A DNA stretch of 64,000 nt, taken from positions 1 to 64,000 of the forward strand of contig JASANG010002050.1 in assembly GCA_030248215.1 (NCBI GenBank), read 5' to 3'. The notes below the pieces were generated by a model that ran no database searches, was not told the origin of the DNA, and worked only from the letters and a program-made list of their open reading frames with translations. This stretch comes from Enoplolaimus lenunculus (lineage: Eukaryota; Nematoda; Enoplea; Enoplida; Thoracostomopsidae). A program made the translations under genes and the position numbers. Each line of letters begins with the position of its first letter. Position 1 is the first letter of the stretch. Below, piece after piece: positions 1 through 10,793 of the stretch.

Positions 1-640
1 CTGTCAGCACCCAATTGAGAATTCAAAGACTCCATTCTTTTATACGTAGCAGAAAGCTGTTTTCTCTCGATCAAAGTCATTGATTTTCTTATAAATACAT
101 GTTTATATTTCTCAATGGTTCTCAGTTTCCTACTTTCAAATAGCACAGATCGAAGACAGGAAGAGCTTGCAAATTCCACTTTAAGCAAGCGAGGTGCCGG
201 TGATGGAGACTGGGCCGTTACCTTAGGTACAAGACCCATCCGAAAAACCTTGATTATTGACACAGAAGGATCAAGAGACCTGCAAATTTCAGAGGCTTCT
301 TCCATATCGTGGCCACCTTCAACCAGTCCCCGAATTACCCCGCATCGCCGATGAGCCTCGTCCTCCTTGATTTCCCTGATATCGGACACTGTAACCACCC
401 TGCCGCCAGGACCTGCGTTCCTCGCTGTCACCGTAGCAAATGATTCAGTCGTTGAAGCAGAAGAGGGGGCCTTCGAAACTTCGTGTATAGATAACAGAGG
501 CGCCAATGTAGTAATGAGCTTATCCATTTTCGTTTCTAGGCCTGAGATCCTAGATTCTGTTTGGGCTGTTTCAGACGCCTTCGGAATTGAGCTAAATTCA
601 ATTACCTTGGTAACGGCTACTTGTCCAGTATAATTACGAA
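1..640 (-). mobile_element. LINE ORF1-like reading frame, partial at left edge
   Basis: The minus strand is open from a TAG near 650 to the left edge, with a first ATG at 525-527 (about 175 codons visible). The frame starts with a short heptad-like stretch (ESRISGLETKMDKLITTL). It then has a region resembling ORF1-type proteins of CR1-like non-LTR retrotransposons: VFRMG, a run around PRLLKVEF, then VFIRKSMTLIERKQL and YKRMESLN. Family knowledge says such proteins bind RNA and lie upstream of an endonuclease-reverse transcriptase, which here would be left of the window. No stop interrupts the visible part. The exact clade is not certain. Confidence 0.6.
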
Positions 641-734
641 GCTAGTGATGAGTAATCTTAAATAACTTTGTAATATTTTCGGAATAATTATTTAGTTACA
701 CGAGAAGTGAGGTAGCCTGTCGGGAATATAGATG

Positions 735-1140
735 TGGATACGTATGATCCCCTCGGAAACACTTTTGTGCTCTTTCTCGTTATAGGGTCATAAATTAATA
801 AAATTCGAAATGTATCTATGGTCGGGACGACCTCTTTCTCCGAAGTACTGCGAATGCACACGGGTTTTCTCCTTTATTCCGAAACATATGGCCAAATTCA
901 GTGATTTCATCAAACGGGCTAATCTAGCCCGCCGCAGTCGGATATGATCCCTTAGAACATTGTTGTACTCTCCTTCGTTATAGGGTTAAAAATTAATAAA
1001 ATTCGAAATTATATGTTTTTATTCAAACATTTTGGAATTTTCGTGATTGTCAGAACTCTATGGTCTGGAATACCCATTTCTCCGAAGTAATGCGAATATA
1101 CATGGGTTTTGTTCTCAATTGTTCCGAAACATATGGCCAC
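735..1140 (-). repeat. Two tandem leader units upstream of the LINE-like ORF
   Basis: Two diverged copies of a unit of about 200 bp lie at 740-900 and 940-1140. Both contain a TATGATCCC block, CGTTATAGGGT, AATTAATAAAATTCGAAAT, CTCCGAAGTA and CCGAAACATATGGCCA. A third partial unit is at 2213-2300. They sit directly 5' of the minus-strand ORF, where tandem promoter units occur in some LINEs. The promoter role is inferred. Confidence 0.5.
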
Positions 1141-1170
1141 GCCGCGGCCGAAACTATAATTCTCTCTAAT

Positions 1171-2019
1171 TGAGCGAAGCGAAACTCCGAGCGAAGCTCA
1201 AAGTTTCGCGAAGCTTTTTATGTTTTGTACTTGGGGGTCGAAAGGTAGATGTCCGTCCGTCCGTCTAGCGAAGCTCGGAGTTTCGCGAAGCGTTTTATGT
1301 TTTGTACTTGGGGGTCGAAACTGTTCACAAACCTCCAAAACTGATAATTGAGCAGTTAGCTAATGGATAATTTGCATACGTATTAGCATAGTTTGTAAGC
1401 GTAAATTAGGACTTTTTACAATATTTCACTAATTATTAAGTTTAAAAGCAGTATGATTTCAGCATAAATTGTTTTTAGGTGCGAGGAATTTGAAAAGATT
1501 GTTTACAAACATCCCAAACCAATAATTGAATAGTTAGCTAATAGCTAATTTGCTTATTAGCTTAATTGACAAGACAAGATTAGGACTTTTTAAATTATTT
1601 TAATAATTATTAGGGTTTACTGAAGGTTTTTTGGTGCGAGGAATCTGAATAAATTGATTACAAACGTCTAAAACCGAGAATTGAGTGGTTAGCTAGTAAA
1701 TAATTTGCATATAAGCATAATTGATAAGCTTGAATTAGGCGTTTTTGCAAAATTTCACTAATTATTAGGGCTACAAGCATCTAATTTCAGCAATAACGGG
1801 TTTTTGGGTGCGTGGAATCTGAATAAATTGTCTACAGACCTTTAAAAGCAATTTTCGAATAGTTCTAATACATAATTTGCATATTTGCCTAATTGACGAG
1901 ACAAAATTAGGACTTTTTAAATTATTCCAATAATTTTTGGGAACTAATTTGCATATGACCTTAATTGCTTACGTGTGTTCGAGCTTCGCTCAATAAATGT
2001 AGTCCCACTGCGACTGGTA
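1171..2019. mobile_element. Helitron-like repeat with internal minisatellite, copy 1
   Basis: The element begins with GAGCGAAGC motifs and contains a duplicated TTTTATGTTTTGTACTTGGG block and a GTCCGTCCGTCC tract. It then has tandem units of about 155-175 bp, each starting GTGCGAGGAATCTGAA and holding AATTTGCATATTAGC. It ends GAGCTTCGCTCAATAAATG...GCGACTGG followed by T. The same core and end recur at 41625-42505, and the core at 39470-40090. The CTGG|T end, short terminal hairpin and minisatellite core suggest a non-autonomous Helitron. A terminal-inverted-repeat element using the GAGCGAAGC motif is the alternative. Confidence 0.5.
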
Positions 2020-2020
2020 T

Positions 2021-2500
2021 ATACTATGTGTACGTGTATATGTGTACGTGTATGTATGAGTCTTACATTACACATACTAAGCACGTACATATGCTACATC
2101 ACGCATACTAACATTCCCTCTTCTTCACGCGATCGTCCAGGACCGCGAATCCAAACGTCTTCAAGTCGGGCCTGCTATTTACAGTGCCGATCTCGGCGGG
2201 CCTCAATGTCACAACTTCACGGTCGGGACGACCCCTTTTCCGAAGTAGTCCGAATATACATGGTTTTTCTCCTTAACTTATCCTAAAAATTGGCCATGCC
2301 GGGAATTCAGCGTTGGACTTCACGCTCGCGAGTCAAGCGCGCTACCCATTACACCACTTGGCCGATATTATAATTTTCCCTAATACTATTTGTGCACGTG
2401 CATGTATGTGTCTTACATTACACACACTATGTACATACACATGCTAGACCGCGACCACGCATACCAATTACGAACAGTGCTAAGAAGGATCTGGCGGATA
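2021..2500 (-). repeat. Further leader unit of the LINE-associated tandem array
   Basis: The stretch 2029-2116 (TGTATG, TCTTACATTACACA, a CATACTAA block) is repeated at 2388-2470. Between them, 2213-2300 matches the leader units at 840-900 and 1060-1140. The block CGGCCGATATTATAATTTTC at 2360-2380 matches CGGCCGAAACTATAATTCTC at 1147-1166, the point where the Helitron-like element inserted. This is one unit of a longer tandem array. Confidence 0.45.
2292..2363 (-). repeat. tRNA-like segment (Pol III A and B boxes)
   Basis: On the minus strand a 72-base block starts GGCCAAGTGGTGTAATGGGT and ends CCCGGCATGGCC, so the ends can pair as an acceptor stem. The A-box-like TGGTGTAATGGGTAGCGCG and the B-box-like ACGCTGAATTCCC are correctly spaced. 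The anticodon stem CGCTT/GAGCG forms, but its loop lacks the usual T33, and the T-loop is degenerate. I read it as a tRNA-derived segment (SINE-like head or Pol III promoter), not a working tRNA gene. Confidence 0.45.
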
Positions 2501-3484
2501 AGAAAATAACATTTTCTCATAAAATTTTCTCATTCATTCTTTTCCATTTTCCAGGTTTTTCGCGTGTTAGAAGTTTAACTTGCTGTTAACGGCAGTTATC
2601 AGGTGTATAGTGTGAGTTGCTTAGTGTGGGGGTTCGGAGGGCAACAGCTCCTGGAAAGGTTTAAAATAAACATTGCTTAGGTACATAATTAAAGAAATAT
2701 TCTTGAAATTTACAGTTTTAGTGACGGAATTGTTGTATGGTGAGTTGATCGTGAAGAAAATAGCACCGTTGTGTTTTGTCATTAAGCCGCCTCGGAGGGT
2801 ATGCCATTTGTCTATATTTTTCAAATTTTTTCGATTATAAGTGTAACACCTTTTTTAAAGTTGATATTTTCTGATCTGCCACATTAAAGTGAACACTTAA
2901 ATAACAATTTTTTTTGCAAAAAGCCATTTTTCCGATTTTTATCAATTTTTTACTTTATAACCAAGGAGTGCCCATTTTTGATTTTATTGCATGTTTTACT
3001 CCTAATCCAAACATTTTCGCGGCACACTCAGACGATTTTAGAAAAATAAGTAAGGATAATATGCCAATTTTTCTTAAATTCCGAGGGGTGATCAAAATTC
3101 GAAGTTTTTAAAGCATAAATTTTTTATTTAGTTGCAAAACCATGTTCCGTATTCTCGAAATCGTATTCGTCAGGCTCTGCGCTTTCGAACAACGCCAAAT
3201 TTGTCAATATCTTCTGAAGTTTTTATTTTTGCGAAATTTTCTTTCCGGGGGATCAAAATGTCGCGTGTTTCGCGCACCTCCTATGGATTTCACTTTTTGA
3301 CAACCGAATTCGAACTGACAATTTTGCACAATCCTAATTCAAACTTCTGTTGTCACTGTGGAACTTGCCGTTGTCTAGTGTGGCCAGCTTCGCCGTACAT
3401 GTGTAATGGTACATACTTGACCTATTGAGCACAGAAACTTTCAAGGTGTCATAGCTTGATATACAATCGTGTATACACTCATCT
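2500..3484. other. Flank upstream of the spectraplakin gene
   Basis: No repeat element or splice-supported exon is recognisable. Short open frames here (for example 3132-3428) have no family signature and AT-rich, non-coding-like composition. The first promoter of the spectraplakin gene should lie here, but I see no clear core promoter motif. Confidence 0.4.
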
Positions 3485-4076
3485 ATGGCTTATGCGCCAC
3501 GTAATATATCTAAATATTTATCGAAAGATTCGGCACTGAACAACGCACATAATATGGTTCGAACACAAAGTGATAAAGAAACATTCAAAAGCGACGTTAC
3601 TTCAGAGAGATGTGATGAACAAGTGATTACTGTTTCTCATAAGGAACAAGTCGTTAATTACTCAAACGCAAATGAAATCAGTGTGAATATTGTATCATTG
3701 TACACTTCGCCATCTTTACAACGTGCAACCAATCATGGCAGATATAGCGGTTGGTCTGAAAGTGGATTCTCATGCCCTCAGTTACCAACTTCGTCAGTTG
3801 CCGCCGCAACGTACTTTGGAGTGCCAGAAAATGACTCTTCGCTTGCAGAACACCATTCCTCTCGATTAGGCTTCGGTACCACACGTGGAGAGGTTTCTAA
3901 AGCAGGAAGCATCTCAGCAGACCAAGATTTGCGATGTAATAACACTGGAGCAGTAAACACATCAGCTGTGTCAGGAGTATCTGGAGCGCCTGTGACGTTG
4001 GAGGAGTGGACGCGAGCTCAGCCTCTAGCCATTTTACAGTTGGATCCGGCCGATAGAATTGTGCTTAAGATTGCCG
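3485..4076 (+). CDS. vab-10: Spectraplakin alternative first exon 1a
   Basis: Encodes 197 residues plus the first base of the next codon. An in-frame TAG nine codons upstream (within GTCATAGCTTGATA) fixes ATG 3485 as the first possible start. The N-terminal 180 residues are low in structure and rich in Ser, Thr and Asn. The exon ends LDPADRIVLKIA and joins exon 2 to give DERDAIQKKTFTKWVNKHL, matching the DPAxRxVxRxADERD lead-in to the CH domains of MACF1 and Shot. Donor is GCCG|GTGAGT. This is the best supported of the three starts. Confidence 0.88.
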
Positions 4077-4489
4077 GTGAGTTGTATTTAAGTTGCTTTA
4101 CTTCTTTTAATTGATTGTGAGTTTTCAGTTGCTATGGAAATCTTGTACAATATATACATATAACTAAAAATAGGGTTGCCTCGATTTGAAACCAGGTGCT
4201 AGGTGAACTGGTATGATTTCCGTATTTTATGGTTACCTACGTAATACTTGTGTTTGCTGTTTGCGCACAATCTCGGTTACAAGCATAACGGGGCCGTAAT
4301 GGTAGCATTTGTGACTTGAGCGCATTTCGGCAAAAATTCTGAAAGGGGTTGGCCCCACCGTATAGTTTCAACATGGAGGTCCCTCCAAAAGGTGTTGCAC
4401 TGCTTCAAGTCCGTGGATTCGGGGGATTGAATTAAAGTTTCGGGACGACGTTTGTTATATATAAAAGTGGCATGATGGTTAGTGTATAC

Positions 4490-4825
4490 TAGAGTTGTCC
4501 CGGGGCCAGGATTTATACCGGGGCCGGAGCCTAAGGCACCAGCCTAGTTTGAATATATACGTAATGATTATGCTGCGATATAGGTCATACATATATGGTG
4601 GCTAATATTGGGAAAATAATACTGTGTAGTGTGTAAAGCAACCTGTGGGAAAACAAAAAAATAGTGTTTACTGTAATTTCTTATGGTTTTCATATTTTTC
4701 AAACGAGAACCGAGCATGATAGGATTGTTTTTCATGTGAGTTAATTTTATGATTGTATATATAAACTGGTCCCGGTTTGGTCTCGACACCGTGCTGGCCT
4801 CGGTCCCGGTACCGGGGCATCTCTA
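4490..4825. mobile_element. hAT-like MITE, CCCGGT/CCGGGG family
   Basis: Ends TAGAGTTGTCCCGGGGCC and GGTACCGGGGCATCTCTA are inverted repeats. CCCGGT/CCGGGG motifs repeat just inside both ends. The flanks GTGTATAC and ATATATAC are a decayed 8-bp duplication (6 of 8). It is 336 bp with no coding capacity seen. Confidence 0.6.
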
Positions 4826-6051
4826 ATATATACCCTGTATATATATGTGTAGCGTAATATCGGTATAAGAAGTTGTTGCAATAACCTTTGTGTATTGGTT
4901 GTAGCGTGTTGGATCGAGCGCACCGACGTTCGATATATTTTTTCGGGCGGTCCTTTTTTTAGGCAAAATTTGTAAACGGACGTGTTTTAACCATATATAT
5001 ATATACGTATATATACTTTCACGTACCAATACCATATATTAAGTGCGTAAATATATACTTCAATAGAAAATGAACCTAGGTGTCCTTGATACTGTTTGTT
5101 GTTTTGAATTAGTGCAACCTAACATTCCATTCATGCGCGGAAAAGGAATTGAAAAAATTATCATTGTATAATAATTGGTAAGTGTGCGATATCGATAAAA
5201 GTTTTATCTCCGTATATGGTATCGATTAAAGTATTCCTTACGTGTGGGAGAAGTGAAAGTTATTTGAAAAATTAAACCTAGCCTGTGAAGACCATGACAT
5301 TTTGAAAACTTTTTAGTTTCATTTTTATTCTATACTGCATGGTTCAATACTTATTTGTTGCACAGCTGAACGTCGGTTTCTTCTAGGAGCTATGTGATTT
5401 TGCATTGTTCGACCAGTGTACATTATACATGTATGTCAGAATGCCGCGTCTGTAAGACCATCTATATGTGAAGTGGGCTCCTCGCAAGGGTTCAAAAGCG
5501 GATGGGCTCAAAAGTATTTAAAATTGCATATTGGATGGTTTTGATTGAGGCCGCCAGGTGCCATCTAGCAAGCGGGGTATGACCGTGGTAGCCGCGGACA
5601 TAAGCTTGTGTATTTATGTATATATAAAATGCAATATTATTCAGTTTCCTTTTCTGTTTTTCGCGTTACGCAATAAGCACAGCGAACACGTCAGATATGT
5701 GTGCTGTTGATGATCGACTGCTTCTTATTTTGTTTGTTGTTAAAATATCTAATGCTTCGACACAAGCAGATCATTTTCAGTGTTTTTAATGGTTGATGAA
5801 ACCAGAGGCCCGCATCTGATATACAGGGATGGTCTTTGGGGTTTTGAAAATGTTGTCAGGTAAGGTGTACACGGATATTTCATTGTGCTTAATGTGCTTC
5901 GGATGATCGGGTCAGAGAGCGTTTACCAATTATCTATTTTTGTGTGTCTGATTTTCAATGTTGTAACCGAATTGCAATCAATTTTTTGTCGGAACCTGAA
6001 TCGGAATCGGAATTTAAGTTTTAGTAGTATGACTTTAACGTTTGTTGCTAT
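4826..6051 (+). other. First-intron sequence without recognised features
   Basis: AT-rich intronic sequence. A short GGAATC-type relic lies at 5988-6020. I see no exon, RNA gene or complete mobile element. Confidence 0.35.
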
Positions 6052-6694
6052 CAGGGATGGGCGGTCTCGGTCTCGGTCTTGCTTTCTCATTCTCGGTGGT
6101 TTGCAAACAGAGATCAAAAAGCTAAAAAAGCAATAAGCAATCACAAAAATTTTTTTAGATCGAAGCTTTGGCCCGGAAGTACTTGCACATTTTGCCTACC
6201 AACGCAGACAGCGAACGATTGTGGAGCACCGCTACCTGGTTATACAGCGAGTTGAGAAACAGAATGACCCCTCCGGTTACCCAAAATTCTATTTTTCAAA
6301 TGAAACCGAAAACACTTTGATTTTATTGCGAAAAAGCACAAATACTTGCATTTTCGCGTTTAAAACATTAAAGACATCGTTTACAAAATTATGGGTCATG
6401 CGCATTCATAACGCCAACGCCTACGCTATGTTAAAAAATCTAGAGTCTTTCTGTTTCCCGGGATCAAAAACAACACTATAGCTTTGAATTAGGGTTGTAC
6501 CAAGGGTGTTTTGAGACAGTGAGATTTGTCCCGAGACTGTTCGAAGGGTAATATTCAAAACTTTTGTTAAAAAATCTTAATTTTATTTTCGATAACGGTT
6601 AAAAATTGACCGAGACCGAGACCAAAAGTCTCGGTCTCGGTAGGTTGGGTCTCGATCTGGGTCTCCCTTTTTTGACCGAAACCGCTCATCCCTG
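6052..6694 (+). mobile_element. hAT element relic, GGTCTC family, with transposase C-terminus
   Basis: Ends CAGGGATGGGCGGTCTCGG and ACCGCTCATCCCTG are inverted repeats. Arrays of GGTCTC/GAGACC sit inside both ends. Flanks GTTGCTAT and GTTGCAAT are an 8-bp target duplication with one change. From 6159, after a TTTTTTTAG acceptor-like site, a frame reads EALARKYLHILPTNADSERL, then WSTATWLYSELRNRM. This matches the hAT C-terminal dimerisation motif (A-x-x-x-L-x-I-P-x-T-x-x-x-S-E-R-x-F/W-S-x-A). The rest of the transposase is missing, so this is a deletion derivative that shows which superfamily made it. Confidence 0.8.
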
Positions 6695-7345
6695 GTTGCA
6701 ATATGCCTGTCTGCATTGTTCACAGTTCAGTAAAAATTGCTTGTATAGCTGACTCTGTTAGCGATCATTAACGGAGGACTGCCAATTCTAAGAGCAGCCT
6801 GCCAATTCTCATAGCACTGGATGAGTTTGGCCTTAAGTTTAAATTCAGTTGAGCATTTTTAGCATTTTAAAATTTTAAATATGAAGTCTTATGAAACCAT
6901 AAATAACCGGACCCAGATTTTTCAAATTTAACCATTTCTATGAAGTGCCGTTGTTACTGCAGTAAGGATACTGTTGAACCAATATCGAGCTATATTTGAT
7001 AACTTGTGCGGCTTACATCAGTGCTTGCCGCTATGAATTTAGAATTTTAAATTCAGATTTTGTTTAAACTTAAAGTTTTCAGTTACAGTCACATTTTGAT
7101 AATAAACGTAATAATTCGATTTGGTAGATACTGTTTAAGTAACAAGTGAGATTAGTTACTAAGAAAAACAAACAGATTTGCAAGGAAACAAAGCAGAAGG
7201 CAAAATCTTCGTTCAATCACTCACCGTAAAAACCTATAACCAAAAAGTCGGAATTCGGGCATCGGAATAGCTGCCAATCATAATCGGAACCCAAATTTTA
7301 TCGGAATTTTAACCGGAATCGGAATTCCGTTGGAAATCTCGTATC
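6695..7345. mobile_element. Relic of GGAATC-family hAT-like element
   Basis: Internal blocks (GCAATATGCCTGTCTGCATT, CACAGTTCAGTAAAAATTGC, GCCAATTCTAAGAGCAGCCTGCC) match, on either strand, the interior of the elements at 34554-35263 and 37636-38039. The right part carries CCGGAATCGGAATTCCG arrays at 7290-7335. The ends are not clear. Confidence 0.45.
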
Positions 7346-7549
7346 GGTATTTATCAAAATGTAGAGCGGTTCTTGTATTTGGGGCCAACACGTTATTTGC
7401 CGGTGCCTAACAGAGGCCAATTTTATATGCAATCCTGTATTGGCTCGCATGAAAAACGTATCACGCGTGGTTCTCGTTTGAAAAATATTAAAACCACAAA
7501 TTATTACTGCTCACGGCATTTTTAGGGATGTGCCGATCAGGGTGCAATC

Positions 7550-7690
7550 GGAATTCCGATTCCGATTAGAAGTCCGGTTCAAAACAAGTTCCGATTCCGA
7601 TTGAGGGCTAAAATTAAAGTGCGGAAATTCCGATTCCGATTGATTCAATCGGAATCGGAATTTCCGCATTTTAATTTCAGCCCTACTTGT
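7550..7690. mobile_element. CGATTC-type hAT-like end fragment
   Basis: Begins CAGGGTGCAATCGGAATTCC and continues with repeated CCGATTCCGATT, including a perfect inverted pair around 7640-7665. The start matches the element entering at 63860 on the right edge. The far end is not resolved. Confidence 0.45.
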
Positions 7691-9985
7691 TGTGATAAGT
7701 TGTATAAAGATTCTTTTTTGAGTCCAATGCAGGAATTTGGGACCTTAAAATTCGAATTTTTATAAAATTTAAGTTTGGGTGTGTAATAATCGAGTGAGGT
7801 CATCAGTACATCAGAAACTCATGAATGGAGCGAGCTAAACAAGTCATCCAATCTCAAAACACTTTTGGGTTTTTTCTGACAGCAAAGCCTCTCAATAGCT
7901 GCAACCTCGAGAGCAAAGCGAGGTTGAAACTAGACATATTCTTGTGTTAAATCATACAGTAAAAGCAAGCTTTCAAATTTGAGCGCCTTAACTTTAGCCT
8001 CATTGTCGACGAAACCTGCTGAATGAATCGAACAAGTTGCATATGTAGTTTTACATTGAATCTCGTGACAAAGTTTCAATTCTGAAATCCATTTATATAT
8101 TCATATGCGGCAATTTTCGCTCTTTTCAAACATGTAATGTGTCCTGGTGTACATATACACATGGTCCCTGTTAATGTGTTACATGTGAATTAGTTACATG
8201 TCATCTAAAAACGTTATTTTATATCATATATAGTTGCAAATTACATTTAAGAATCATTTAATATTTTTCCATTTTTTCCACCCCTTCGGAAAAAATGAAA
8301 AAAAAACTTTTTTTCCGACTAACAACCCTGCTATGTATTTCTCCAAAGCTAAACATTTTTAGTAGGTACAACTTTAAATACGTTTTACAGAATGCAACGA
8401 AGCTCGTTTAGGTTTAAATTTCATTGCAATTTCGAATACCTTAAATGTTTCTGTATCTGTCTATCGTATGTACACATGCAGTACGTAGCTGATGTTAATG
8501 GGATAATATTCGCCGCGTGATCGATCTTTTGCTTTAACCAACTGTACGGACATGAATTGTTAGTAAACACTAAAAGGATAATAATTTTTTAGAGGGGGCA
8601 GGGCAGCGAAAAGATTTCTATACGTACCTACATGTTTGTAATGCTGTAGAACATTTTTTTGCTACTTATGGTGAAGACAACAGTAAGGGGTGTGTGACGG
8701 TTTCTCGCCCCCCACCTCCGTAATTGTGGCTGTTGCTTCAACGCTTTCCTACTGTGTACTGGTTTAGTATTGGCAGTATGTTCGAATATGAATTGTAGTG
8801 GCTTTATAGAAATCATGCTTCAATGCTGTAGAATGTTTTTCTTCGAATGTATGATACAGTGTGCACTACATCATCACAGATTATGAGCATTCAATCAAAG
8901 TTGTTTTTATCGGAAAATACATATATTGTTTTGCGTTTGTTTTTGTGTACGTATATGTATTGAAATCTAGCAATCCTTTGGTTGTTAGCCAATCCCTTGG
9001 CCATGAATATTTTGGCGCGATGTTTAATAAACTTGTCTTACTTCTGCTTCTATTGGCGTTTGTTACCAAGTGGACTGCGACCACTGCGTGACAAAATTGG
9101 ATTGGCTAAGAATTACAGATCTGGCTGAAAATGTTTCCGGGTTTTAGTCAGATTCGCTCGCTAAAGGAAAGGATCAAATTTGAAAAAAGCTTGTACAATG
9201 TAGATATTTGCTTAAAAACATGTTAACGCCTCTAGGAGGGGACATTCGAACTTCAAAAATTTAAAAATTTTAAATTTTTAGATTGAAATGGAATCTCGGT
9301 TGCCTTGCTATATGCTGGTTCGCATCCATTTGAAAATTTACTTTTAACTAGACTTAGGGCTTTTGCTTTTCTTAAAGAACATTTTCTATAACTGAACGCG
9401 TTTTGACAAAATGGCTGGTTTAAAGCATCCATCTTCACTTGTTGCTGGGAAGACCAAACAAGTCTGTTTTACTAAGTTCTCAGCTTAAGACGACGGAAGC
9501 AAGAGAGTCATTAGTGTATCTGTATCGCTGAATGCGTTGATATTATCACTTTTTTTCCGTGAATCCAATTCTCTAAAACCAATGTGTTTTCTCTGATGCA
9601 AGTAACCGTTATTATTTGCAGAATTTTTTGATCACACATATTGGTGTTAGCTTTACGTAGGAAAATCCTCGAACAAAAAAACCGCTTTGATGGTGCACCG
9701 CACACTGCGAGTTTTCGAAAATTGCGTTTCAAAAATTTGAGCACTAAAACAATTAGTTTTGAAATGTAAATAAATAAACCTGGACTGCTGCCATTGCCCA
9801 AATACAAGAATTGGCCAGATGCAACAACAACAACAACAATTGCGAACTCAAACACGACAATTGCGTGCTTCTGAGTTACATTTACAAGGATTTGTTAAAT
9901 CAGCCTTAGTTTAGCATACAAGCATCGATATATGAGCTCATGTTACTTTGAAGGGCGTTGCGTTTTTTCACGGTACTGTAATATT
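7691..9985 (+). other. First-intron sequence without recognised exons
   Basis: AT-rich. Open frames here (for example 8861-9091 and 9511-9855 on the other strand) have no family signature and no coherent splice context. A short CAA run lies at 9822-9838. Nothing else recognised. Confidence 0.3.
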
Positions 9986-10364
9986 CAGGGTGCAGCCGGA
10001 ATTACTATTTACCCGAACCGGAACCGGAATTAGAAAATTTCACCGGAACCGGAAAGTGAAAAATGCATTTCACCAAAAATTTCATTTTAATCGTATTTTT
10101 TGCTCTATTATTTGTGAAACAACCTTAGTCGAACATAGGTATTTATTTTATTTGTTGTATTTAAGATTTTCGTCGTCGACTGAAGTGAAATCCACCGTCA
10201 ATGGCTTATATTCGGAGTACAAGTGGCTTTCAAAAGAGATTTTTAAAAATTAGCAAAGTTAAGAAAACGGCCAAATTATAACACCGGAATTTTTAAATCC
10301 GGTAAAAATTTACCGGAACCGGAAGGTAAAAAAATGCCGGAACCGGAATTACGGTTGCACCCTG
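9986..10364 (+). mobile_element. hAT-like MITE, CCGGAA family, copy A
   Basis: 379 bp, bounded by CAGGGTGCAGCCGGAAT and ACGGTTGCACCCTG. The 8-bp duplication GTAATATT (9978-9985 and 10365-10372) is perfect. CCGGAA arrays lie inside both ends. The interior keeps a frame reading EVKSTVNGLYSEYKWLSKEI, also present in the other three copies, which suggests derivation from a longer coding element. The right end lies 98 bp before the ATG of first exon 1b. Confidence 0.9.
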
Positions 10365-10462
10365 GTAATATTAGACTTGGACAGCAGAATATATATGCTT
10401 TACAACGGTTATTGTTATGTTTCCTCAAAGTAACAGGACGATACATACATGTGTATATAGAA

Positions 10463-10793
10463 ATGTTATTTAACGATCGAACCATGGAACCAATGAATTA
10501 TTGTAAAAATCGCCGCGATCCTTATTCAGACATTCCATCGACTAGTTCTTATTATGCACAAACAGACGAGTCGCTGCCGACTTTCGACAGAGTGCTGGTC
10601 AAACCGAAATACACGACTGACGATGCAAATTGTGTTGGTGACTGGTATATAACTGATAATTGGACGGAATTGCTCAAAAGACGAAGGTCAAAGACGTTTT
10701 TGGACGAACTTGGTATGGATGATGTGCCAATAAGTTATTTGCACCAAGCCGAAGAGATTAGTACTGAGCTGCCGTTTTGGGAACCTAATACAT
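10463..10793 (+). CDS. vab-10: Spectraplakin alternative first exon 1b
   Basis: Encodes about 110 residues plus one base, ending in phase 1 (CCTAATACAT|GTAAGT). It splices to exon 2 to give EPNTYERDAIQKKTFTKW, keeping the CH1 lead-in frame. Two candidate starts exist: ATG 10463 and ATG 10484, the latter in a strong ACCATGG context. The frame is open upstream into the CCGGAA MITE, so transcription may begin inside or at the edge of that element. The encoded N-terminus is unlike exons 1a and 1c (acidic, with SYLHQAEEISTELPFWEP). Its function is unknown. Confidence 0.72.

Noticed and set aside
3132-3428. 98-codon open frame just upstream of exon 1a
   Set aside because: No recognisable domain; AT-rich composition and position fit a promoter or 5' flank.
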